Of a stretch of 64,000 nucleotides of DNA, positions 54,720 to 64,000 are shown in pieces. Source of the DNA: Luidia sarsii (lineage: Eukaryota > Echinodermata > Asteroidea > Paxillosida > Luidiidae); contig OX465117.1 of NCBI GenBank assembly GCA_949987565.1, forward strand, positions 4,134,214 to 4,198,213. Direction: 5' to 3'. The position numbers and the translations under genes were made by a program. The notes under the pieces were generated by a model that was not told the DNA's origin, did not search any database, and worked only from the letters and a program-made list of their open reading frames with translations. How positions within the stretch are numbered: the stretch's first letter is position 1; the number at the start of each line of letters is the position of its first letter.

Positions 54720-56484
54720 GTGCGCTCTCAGCTTGTCCTATCAGAGAAGTACAAGGACCTGGTGTATACTGAGTTACATGTCAATGCAGGACACCTTGGA
54801 CCAGAACGAGTAGTTCATCTTGTTCGTGAGCGGTTTTACCGGCCACATATGGCAGCTGACATAGAGCATTATATCACAAAAGTGTGTCGATACCTGATCC
54901 AGAAGAAGCCAGCGAGACATTGACTATGTCCATCTTGAGCGAAGCGAGGGTGGCTTTGAATATATCCTTGTAGTCGTGGAACATTTCACAAGGTTTGCCC
55001 AAGCATACCCAGCAAGAAACGAGTGGCAAAACAGCAGCAGACCTCATCTTCAATGATTTCATCCTGACGATTGGGTTCCCGAAGAGACTGCACCATGACC
55101 TAGGGCGTGAGTTCGAGAATCATCTGTTTGCCAGACTACAGGAGTACTCGGATATAACCAACTCATGGACCATGCCATATCACCCCCAGGGCAATGGTCA
55201 GGTCGAAAGATTTAATAAGACCCTACTTTGCATGCTGAGAACTCTTCCAGAACACCAAAAGAGTGATTGGAAGTCTGCTGTGAACAAAATGGTACATGCA
55301 TATAATTGCACCAAACATGAGACAACAGAGTTTTCTCCATTCTTTCTCATGTTTGGCATACATCCGAGACTCCCCATTGATCTAGCCTTTGGGCTAGAGA
55401 AAGCAGATGGACAGGCTGTCACCAGCCAAGAATACTCACGGCGCTGGCAGTCAGGCATGCGGGAAGCCTACAAGATAGCAGCAGAAAACTCACACCAGAC
55501 TGGACAACGCAGCAAAGCTCACTACGACAAAAGAGCACGGTGTAGCATCCTAGTTCCTGGTGACAGAGTTCTTGTTCGAAACCTGCAAGAGCCGAGGGAC
55601 TGTCCAAGCTGCGAGCATACTGGGAAGACAAAGTCTACAGGGTGGTTACCCAGAAGAATGAAGACATTCCAGTTTATGAAGTACAACCTGAGTGTGACAA
55701 GGGCAGGAGCAAGGTATTGCACAGGAATCTATTATTCCCATGTGACTTCATCAGCGGGGATGCTGGTCACAATACTGCTCCTACAGTGCCCCATGCACCA
55801 CAACGTAGACCACATCAGACTCCTTCGAGAGGCTCCAGCAGGAGTCGGCAGGAGAACCAAGCAGTACTCTCATCAGATGAAGAAAACAAGGAGGATGAAC
55901 CACCCATCATTGTTCTCCATCCTACAGCTGGGCATGCGGTAAGAGACACCGTGAACCAGGACGCAGATTCATCAGCCCCCCAGGTGGTGGAAATGACAAG
56001 TGCAGACAGAGACAGTCTTTGTTCACAACCGCCTACCGCTGACTCTTTCACACACATGAGTCAAGCACAGCAGGATGGAGCAGAGACTACTGCACCAGGA
56101 ATAGCTCCAGGAGGACCAACTCTGATGACGTCCATGCCAGAGGCTGCACCACCAACCATGCCACACAGTATGGACCAGCCAGTGACTGGAACACATCTGG
56201 ATGACAGCATTGGGATGCACCGACCAGTACGTGATAGACATCCACCTACAGTGCTGACCTATGACAGACTGGGTATCCCTTCATCTCAACCAGCCATGGT
56301 GAATTCTGTGCAGATGCCAGATATGGTACCAATTGGTTACCAATACTATCAGCAGCCAGTCCCAGCCATGTTCCAGCATCCATTTTATCCTGGACAACAA
56401 TTCTGGCAGAATCAGATGCAGAACCCATATCAGCCCTGGAATATGGCACCTTATGGACTGCAGGCTGGTCAAGTACACTCGTAA
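54720..56484 (+). pseudogene. Ty3/gypsy integrase and C-terminal extension
   Basis: The zinc-binding region is represented by LHVNAGHLGPERVVHLVRER (54770-). The core follows after a frame break at about 54920: FILTIGFPKRLHHDLGREFE, then MPYHPQGNGQVERFNKTLL. After about 55640 the frame changes again and a long Pro/Gln/Met-rich tail follows, ending with YQYYQQPVPAMFQHPFYPGQ and a stop at 56482-56484. A separate envelope is not evident. Confidence 0.83.
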
Positions 56485-56922
56485 CTTGACCATCGATTCA
56501 GTAAGCAGGACAGCTTCGTTTTCAGATTCAGTCATGCTATCTGGAGTGAGTTAGGAGAGTCAACAAGGACAAGGACTACTCCCGCTAGTTGATTCAGATG
56601 TGCATGAACACTGAGTTCGCTTTACAGCCAACAATGTTGAGATGTTAGCCTATTTACCTGATTGGTCAGCGAGACCTAAGATGAGATGTCCATGAGGATT
56701 GATCACCTTCACTGGAACTCATCTCAGCACCAGAGGAGCGGATTGGGAACTCATCTGGATGGTAGAACACTTCTGTACAAATGGACTGTTCTTTCCCAAA
56801 CTGTAGTGTACTGTCCGCCACACACTCACCTGTTGTGAAGCAACATTCTCTGAGAACTGTAGGACAATTTTTTTTCTGGTTCTGTTAAATGTCGGGACGA
56901 CATTTCTTTTTCGGGTGAGTGT
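56485..56922 (+). other. Non-coding 3' part of the Ty3/gypsy element
   Basis: About 440 bp between the last stop and the right LTR, containing TCGGGACGACATTTCTTTTTC just before it. No coding signal. Confidence 0.65.
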
Positions 56923-57180
56923 TGTAGAACCTCTCTGTAGTATAGCCCTCCAGAGTGAGAAAACCCCTATGTTGTGTAGCCCCTCCAGAATGAGAAAATG
57001 TACACCCCCATAATTTTGTTGGTATTGGCCCAGACAGGGGAGAGTGTGGGTTGAATGTACACAGTCACTTTCACATTGTTAAGCAAATCGACTGTGTACA
57101 TTCGGATTATCTCTCCATTGTCTTTGCCAATACAGCTAGTGAAACCAACATTACCCAAACCAGATGGTTGGAGGGTAACA
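56923..57180 (+). repeat. Right LTR, short form (258 bp)
   Basis: Starts TGTAGAACC and ends GGGTAACA like the left LTR, but lacks about 850 bp that lie between the two 70-bp direct repeats of the left LTR, leaving one copy. Confidence 0.87.
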
Positions 57181-57214
57181 AGAAAATGAGCTTGACTGTG
57201 ATATTTGTTGCAGA

Positions 57215-58347
57215 CAGTGTTATAGCTACGCTGGTCGGCGGTGGACGGGGCCGACCACCACGGGTAATTTCCGTCCACCACTCCCGGTGAAAAACAATGC
57301 TTCCGACCGGCACTATGTTCACCCCATTATTACCCCAATCTATGTTTGGTTTCGGTAGTAAAATAAATTAGCGCAGTAGCGCAGCGTGATCGTAGTCGTA
57401 ACTCGTATGCAGCCATGTGGCCGCTGTGCACGTGCACTGTGCAGTATACAGTGTGTGCAAAGACGTGTTGTGTCATGTCACATGTGCCGCGCGTAGGCTG
57501 GTTTCGGCCCTACTGCTCCTGTAGTGTCGCTATGGCTTTACCTAGAGGCGGAAACCACACCTAGACTTGCCAACCTCGGTAACGTTGCGAATGGAAATCG
57601 GTCATAACTAAAATACGCTACTTTCATCGTTTGTCTCCGAATGTTGTTACCGCGTAGTTTAATATTATTCTCTTCGTTATTAATTTTGATTGTGGTACAA
57701 AATGTATGAATAAAAAGCAGAGAATACAGGCTTCAAGTTGAGGGTAAAATTGCTAAATTTGGACGGAGGTCGAAAAACGCTAGTTTGACTCTCTTTTTTT
57801 CTCCGTCATTTTGGCTCGATCTACCGCGGCCGCACGGAGCGATTTTGAAGATTTAAACTTCTGATATCTTAAGAAATGAATGAAAAATTGAAATCCTTCT
57901 CAAATTTTCTAGAATTCTAGAAAATATACTTTGGTTGACCGCGATACTTGAAACATCGCTTGTATAACTGTAATAAACATTAGTTTATTTGTTAGAAAAC
58001 AACTGTAAGGGCTGGCGGAAGTCTACTAATCATTGCACATGTACCGAGTGCACACACAGTCAATTCAAACATGTACATTATTCTTCAAGTTTTGTTGTTC
58101 AGTTTACTTGTTTATTAATGATTTATACACTGTACATGACTAACAACAAAACTTGCAGTAAAGTTAACTTGATTAATTAATTAATCACTTTAATGTGATT
58201 CATTAATTTAATTTAACAGTACATGTAACACAAGTTTTGTTGCTATCATTTTGACCGCAGTCGCTAATCGCGAGGCTTCGTTCACAAGAACGACTTCTTG
58301 TTGGTGAAATTTGAACCACCACTAAAAATACCCTAGCTATAACACTG
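57215..58347. mobile_element. hAT-like non-autonomous element with perfect 8-bp target duplication
   Basis: Termini CAGTGTTATAGCTA (57215-) and TAGCTATAACACTG (-58347) are inverted. Both flanks read GTTGCAGA (57207-57214 and 58348-58355), the 8-bp duplication typical of hAT. Subterminal GGTCGGCGGTGGACGG and CCGTCCACC motifs form overlapping palindromes. The interior carries the same module as 25743-27051. No transposase. Confidence 0.9.
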
Positions 58348-58355
58348 GTTGCAGA

Positions 58356-60128
58356 GAGCCTGTATAAGTCCCGATAAAGGTGCATTGCTGCCGGGCGCGC
58401 CGGTGCCGGTGCCCGACAGACCAAACGGGAGCAACTTATTGGAGAGTAATACGTTGCACAGCACTCATATATCCTCCAGTTACCGGTTTTCGACAATATA
58501 AGGACTTTTCTTGAAGCTGACCAATCTGAACGAAAGTATCACGCTTAAAGAGGTCTCAGTCACTTTTCCACACCACGGACTATTAGAATAATCATGGAGA
58601 ATGTTGTTCAAGCCTGTCACTTCCTTAAGATTACACGGTTTTGTTTATGTCCACGGCGCACCGCGCAGTAAGCATCGTGACCTATTTTCGACGGTGGTAT
58701 TTAGTAAGGTGTCCCAGTGCAGCCAAACGCAAAATAAATTCTTAAAATAACTCAAATGCTGTGTGGCACTGTAAAGTTCTTCCCTGTATGTTTTTTTTGG
58801 TTCATCTTTCGGGTTTTTTTTCGACACTGCTTCTAATACTTTCCTCAAAACATTCATAATTTATGCTTAAATCTTATTGGTTTGCATTAATTAAATTTGT
58901 CTCATTGCCCTGAGCCACTTTGAGATGGGAAAGTTGGATTGACTTTGTGTTATCACCTGTCAACTCCTTTCCCTTCACTTTCCCATCCTTTTCCAAATCA
59001 TCAAAACTTTCCTCATAATAATAAGGAAATAAATTTAATCACCATAATGAATAATTCATATTGAGAATAATTTTCTTAAAATGTGAAAAGAAGTTCATTT
59101 AACTGAAAGATATCTTTTAACTTTTTTGAATTCGGATCTTCAAGTAAACCATAGAGGTGAAATACGGTAGGGCGGTATCTATGAGTGGCACATGCAGCAT
59201 TTCTCATCCTTGTTAATTTCCACATCAGAAGATACATCGAGGCAGGATGTGATTGTTCGGCTTGGTCCAAGCTAATTGTGATTCAGCCATGGAAGCAGAT
59301 TCTGTTTTCTTTGCCTTTTTTGGTGGGGTTGTATTTTTTATCTGGTTGATGTCTTCTGTGTCGTTTAAATAAAACTCCACAATCCTCTTTCTCACTGCTT
59401 TGGTTATGACCTTTCCCAATGTCACTCAAGAGACACATTTCCTCCCTCTTGTACTTTCTCTAGCTGCCCTTTTATTTTTTTTTATTTTTTAAAAGCCTAC
59501 TAGGCCATGTTAATTCATGCCTTTAAATAATAATAATAATAATAATAAAAAGCGAGACGCCCTTTAGGAGCCTCCATAGTTTTTACCCAGAACGGACTGC
59601 CTCAAGTTGTGTGACATTTTTGTTTTCTACGTAATGTTGGGGTTTGTTATAGTACACTTAGATTTATTGTTAGTACCAACAATAAAGAAATCTGGAGGTA
59701 CGAAGCAACTGCCAATTTTGTACCTAGGAAAATAGACCCCAAAAGAGCAACTTTTTGAATCACACGAATTTGGCCTACCAGAAGAGCCTTAACTTTCCAC
59801 ATTTTCGGTGACGGACAAGAGCAGGAAAAAAAACCGGAAGATACAAAGTTTGAGATCGTTATACGGAGTTGTTTTCATAGTGCGATGTGAGTTAGAAGGC
59901 CAAGCGTCGAAAACGCGTACCGTCGAAAACTGGGCCTCCCACGATACCGAAGGGTTCGGCAGGCAATCGGACGAAGAGCACCCAGCGCTTATGATCGCGT
60001 CGAGCAAGGGCAACAAATAAAAACCTCATTGAATTACAGCGCTTATTACGTGTTCTGTAAGGGCAACCCCATTGAAAGATTATGGCATGTATTAAGTCCA
60101 ATTTCCTTTATCCATTTGCATCATGTAG
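58356..60128 (+). other. MAM-gene intron 3, last part
   Basis: Ordinary intron with an (AAT)n tract at 59527-59549 and short chance frames near 59800-60020. No gene recognised. Confidence 0.55.
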
Positions 60129-60356
60129 GCAATCTGAATGTCTACAAGACTCCAACAAATGGTAGCCTGTCTGGGGCCCTACATTTGTTCAACAAGAATG
60201 GTCAGCAAACCAGCCGGTCAAATTGGTATCAGGGAGAGGTGTACTTCTACGACACAGGCTCCAGTTTCAGGATTGCCTTCGTGGCCACAAAAAACAACCA
60301 CAATTCGGGGTACCGTTACCGTGGTGACATTGCAATAGATGACATCTATATGACAA
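60129..60356 (+). CDS. MAM-domain protein, exon 4 (end of MAM domain)
   Basis: Acceptor catgtag, donor GTATGT, phase 1. Encodes NLNVYKTPTNGSLSGALHLF, the NWYQGEVYFYDTGSSFRIAF block and YRYRGDIAIDDIYMT. LNVY, the Phe-Arg-Ile-x-Phe strand and GDIAIDDI are the classic C-terminal half of a MAM domain. With exon 3 it rebuilds YIG-NLNVY exactly. The gene continues beyond 60356, through a minisatellite intron, outside the window. Confidence 0.93.
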
Positions 60357-60369
60357 GTATGTTGGGATT

Positions 60370-63300
60370 GCCGGATGTTGGGTTAATGGTGTGTTGGGAT
60401 GGGTGTGTTGGGGTTAATGGTGTGTTAGGATGGCAGTGTGTTGGGGTTAATGGTGTGTTAGGATGGCAGGGTGTTAGGGTTAATGGTGTGTTGGGATGGC
60501 AGGGTGTTAGGGTTAATGGTGTGTTAGGATGGCAGGGTGTTAGGGTTAATGGTGTGTTAGGATGGCAGTGTGTTTGGGTTAATGGTGCGTTGAGATGGCA
60601 GTGTGTTAGGATGGCAGGGTGTTGGGGTTAATGGTGTGTTAGGATGGCAGGGTGTTAGGGTTAATGGTGTGTTAGGATGGCAGGGTGTTAGGGTTAATGG
60701 TGTGTTAGGATGGCAGGGTGTTGGGGTTAATGGTGTGTTGGGATGGCAGTGTGTTGGGGTTATTGGTGTGTTAGGATGGCAGGGTGTTAGGGTTAATGGT
60801 GTGTTAGGATGGCAGGGTGTTAGGGTTAATGGTGTGTTGGGATGGCAGTGTGTTGGGGTTAATGGTGTGTTGGGATGGCAGTGTGTTAGGGTAATGGTGT
60901 GTTAGGATGGCAGGGTGTTAGGGTTAATGGTGTGTTGGGATTGCAGGGTGTTAGGGTTAATGGTGTGTTGGGATGGCAGTGTGTTGGGGTTAATGGTGTG
61001 TTGGGATGGCAGTGTGTTAGGGTTAATGGTGTGTTGGGATGGCAGCGTGTTGGGGTTAATGGTGTGTTGGGATGGCAGTGTGTTGGGGTTAATGGTGTGT
61101 TAGGATGGCAGGGTGTTAGGGCTAATGGTGTGTTGGGATGGCAGGGTGTTGGGGTTAATGGTGTGTTGGGATGGCAGGGTGTTAGGGTTAATGGTGTGTT
61201 GGGATGGCAGTGTGTTGGGGTTAATGGTGTGTTGGGATGGCAGGGTGTTTGGGTTAACGGTGTGTTAGGATGGCAGGGTGTTGGGGTTAATGGTGTGTTG
61301 GGATGGCAGTGTGTTGGGGTTAATGGTGTGTTAGGATGGCAGGGTGTAAGGGTTAATGGTGTGTTGGGATGGCAGTGTGTTGGGGTTAATGGTGTGTTAG
61401 GATGGCAGGGTGTTAGGGTTAATGGTGTATTGGGATGGCAGGGTGTTGGGGTTAATGGTGTGTTAGGATGGCAGGGTGCTGGGGTTAATGGTGTGTTGGG
61501 ATGGCAGGGTGTTAGGGTTAATGGTGTGTTAGGATGGCAGGGTGTTGGGGTTAATGTTGTGTTAGGATGGCAGGGTGTTGGGGTTAATGGTGTGTTGGGA
61601 TGGCAGGGTGTTGGGGTTAATGGTGTGTTGGGATGGCAGGGTGTTAGGGTTAATGGTGTGTTGGGATGGCAGGGTGTTTGGGTTAATGGTGTGTTAGGAT
61701 AGCAGGGTGTTAGGGTTAATGGTGTGTTGGGATGGCAGGGTGTTGGGGTTAATGGTGTGTTAGGATAGCAGGGTGTTAGGGTTAATGGTGTGTTGGGATT
61801 GCAGGGTGTTAGGGTTAATGGTGTGTTAGGATGGCAGTGTGTTGGGTTAATGGTGTGTTGGGATGGCAGGGTGTTGGGGTTAATGGTGTGTTGGGATGGC
61901 AGTGTGTTGGGGTTAATGGTGTGTTGGGATGGCAGTGTGTTGGGGTTAATGGTGTGTTGGGATTGCAGGGTGTTGGGGTTAATGGTGTGTTGGGATGGCA
62001 GTGTGTTGGGTTAATGGTGTGTTGGGATGGCAGGGTGTTGGGGTTAATGGTGTGTTGGGATGGCAGTGTGTTGGGGTTAATGGTGTGTTGGGATGGCAGT
62101 GTGTTGGGGTTAATGGTGTGTTGGGATGGCAGGGTGTTGGGGTTAATGGTGTGTTGGGATGGCAGTGTGTTGGGTTAATGGTGAATTGGGATGGCAGGGT
62201 GTTGGGGTTAATGGTGTGTTGGGATGGCAGTGTGTTGGGTTAATGGTGTGTTGGGATGGCAGGGTGTTGGGGTTAATGGTGTGTTGGGATGGCAGTGTGT
62301 GGGGTTAATGGTGTGTTGGGATGGCAGGGTGTTGGGTTAATGGTGTGTTGGGCTGGCAGTGTGTGGGGTTAATGGTGTGTTGGGCTGGCAGGGTGTTGGG
62401 TTAATGGTGTGTTGGGATGGCAGTGTGTTGGGGTTAATGGTGTGTTGGGATGGCAGTGTGTGGGGTTAATGGTGTGTTGGGATGGCAGGGTGTTGGGGTT
62501 AATGGTGTGTTGGGATGGCAGTGTGTGGGGTTAATGGTGTGTTAGGATGGCAGGGTGTTGGGGTTAATGGTGTGTTGGGATGGCAGTGTGTGGGGTTAAT
62601 GGTGTGTTGGGATGGCAGGGTGTTGGGTTAATGGTGTGTTGGGATGGCAGTGTGTGGGGTTAATGGTGTGTTGGGCTGGCAGGGTGTTGGGTTAATGGTG
62701 TGTTGGGATGGCAGTGTGTTGGGGTTAATGGTGTGTTGGGATGGCAGGGTGTTGGGGTTAATGGTGTGTTGGGATGGCAGTGTGTTGGGTTAATGGTGTG
62801 TTAGGATGGCAGGGTGTTGGGGTTAATGGTGTGTTGGGATGGCAGTGTGTTGGGTTAATGGTGTGTTGGGCTGGCAGTGTGTTGGGATAATGGTGTGTTG
62901 GGATGGCAGTGTGTTGGGGTTAATGGTGTGTTGGGATGGCAGGGTGTTGGGGTTAATGGTGTGTTGGGATGGCAGTGTGTTGGGTTAATGGTGTGTTAGG
63001 ATGGCAGGGTGTTGGGGTTAATGGTGTGTTGGGATGGCAGGGTGTTGGGGTTAATGGTGTGTTGGGATGGCAGGGTGTTGGGGTTAATGGTGTGTTGGGA
63101 TTGCAGTGTGTTGGGTTAATGGTGTGTTGGGATGGCAGGGTTTTGGGGTTAATGGTGTGTTGGGATGGCAGGGTGTTGGGGTTAATGGTGTGTTGGGATG
63201 GCAGTGTGTTGGGTTAATGGTGTGTTGGGATGGCAGTGTGTTGGGGTTAATGGTGTGTTGGGATGGCAGGGTGTTGGGGTTAATGGTGTGTGGGGATGGC

Positions 63301-64000
63301 AGTGTGTTGGGTTAATGGTGTGTTGGGATGGCAGGGTGTTGGGGTTAATGGTGTGTTGGGATGGCAGGGTGTTAGGGTTAATGGTGTGTTGGGATGGCAG
63401 GATGTTGGGGTTAATGGTGTGTTGGGATGGCAGGGTGTTGGGGTTAATGGTGTGTTGGGATGGCAGGGTGTTGGGGTTAATGGTGTGTTGGGATGGCAGT
63501 GTGTTGGGGTTAATGGTGTGTTGGGATGGCAGTGTGTTGGGGTTAATGGTGTGTTGGGATGGCAGGGTGTTGGGGTTAATGGTGTGTTGGGATGGCAGTT
63601 TGTTGGGTTAATGGTGTGTTGGGATGGCAGGGTGTTGGGGTTAATGGTGTGTTGGGATGGCAGTGTGTTGGGGTTAATGGTGTGTTGGGATGGCAGCGTG
63701 TTGGGGTTAATGGTGTGTTGGGATGGCAGGGTGTTGGGGTTAATGGTATGTTGGGATGGCAGGGTGTTGGGGTTAATGGTGTGTTGGGATGGCAGTGTGT
63801 TGGGATAATGGTGTGTTGGGATGGCAGGGTGTTGGGGTTAATGGTGTGTTAGGATGGCAGGGTGTTGGGGTTAATGGTGTGTTGTGATGGCAGGGTGTTG
63901 GGGTTAATGGTGTGTTGGGATGGCAGTGTGTTGGGTTAATGGTGTGTTGGGATGGCAGTGTGTTGGGATGGCAGTGTGTTGGGGTTAATGGTGTGTTGGG
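60370..64000 (+). repeat. 33-bp G/T-rich minisatellite, over 100 units, runs off the end
   Basis: Unit TTGGGGTTAATGGTGTGTTG then GGATGGCAGTGTG, with frequent TTAGGGTTA variants early on. To about 61830 nearly all units are 33 bp. After that, shorter units missing one or two G (TGTTGGGTTAATGG or TGTGGGGTT) alternate with full units. The G-rich strand is the coding strand of the MAM gene; the array lies in its intron. The many short frames (GVNGVLGWQCV type) are repeat artefacts. Confidence 0.95.

Larger units (their letters stand above)
49737..57180 (+). mobile_element. Ty3/gypsy LTR retrotransposon, decayed
   Basis: LTRs start TGTAGAACCTCTCTG and end GGAGGGTAACA. They are flanked by the 4-bp duplication AGAA (49733-49736, 57181-57184). 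The order gag, (protease), RT, RNase H, integrase is that of Ty3/gypsy. Multiple stops and frame changes make it inactive. It sits sense-strand in intron 3 of the MAM gene. Confidence 0.92.

Noticed and set aside
60359..64000. Apparent repeat protein continuing the MAM exon
   Set aside because: A good GTATGT donor at 60357 ends the exon, and unit-length changes after 61830 break the frame repeatedly.

Overview
The window is eukaryotic nuclear DNA from an animal. It has split genes with GT-AG introns, poly(A) retroelements, tRNA-derived repeats, many minisatellites and ACATGT-type simple repeats. The mix of Tx1-clade LINE, DIRS, Penelope-like, Ty3/gypsy and hAT-like elements suggests a marine invertebrate (echinoderm, hemichordate or lancelet are plausible); that is inference, and the species cannot be read from the sequence.

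Two host genes carry the window, both on the + strand. (1) 171-24377 holds the last nine coding exons of cystathionine beta-synthase: most of the PLP catalytic domain, then the paired C-terminal CBS (Bateman) domains. All reading phases agree across the eight introns. (2) 33091 to beyond 60356 holds the first four coding exons of a secreted or membrane MAM-domain protein: a signal-peptide exon, then three exons that together make one MAM domain. All junctions are phase 1. Its introns are swollen by transposons, so about 580 coding bases are spread over 27 kb.

Everything else is mobile or repetitive. CBS introns hold a broken Penelope-like element (5760-6781) with a hammerhead-like motif nearby, and a composite insertion (about 8402-21135). 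Inside that insertion three copies of one Tx1/L1-type LINE sit in a (GGGCAGGA/AGGCAGGC)n microsatellite, all in the same orientation and with the same 3' junction. One is a 6.2-kb near-complete element with ORF1 and ORF2. Between the host genes lie a 25-bp minisatellite split by a hAT-like element, two MITEs and a tRNA-Ser-like repeat. Upstream of and inside the MAM gene lie a 33-bp minisatellite, a tandemly duplicated segment, a TA-flanked MITE with a 21-bp internal repeat, and a 42-bp minisatellite of about 32 units. The last abuts a compact cassette (38.4-41.35 kb) of small, divergently arranged membrane-protein genes plus a retroviral-type integrase. A DIRS element with inverted termini and a matching internal complementary region (41302-45985) follows directly.

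Intron 3 of the MAM gene holds a degraded Polinton/adintovirus-type packaging-ATPase remnant, a decayed Ty3/gypsy element (49737-57180, TSD AGAA) and a hAT-like element with a perfect 8-bp target duplication (57215-58347). The last 3.6 kb is a G/T-rich 33-bp minisatellite that runs off the end.

Most likely to repay attention are the LINE that appears to target a GGCAGG-type microsatellite, and the integrase plus small-membrane-protein cassette, whose element class I cannot name.
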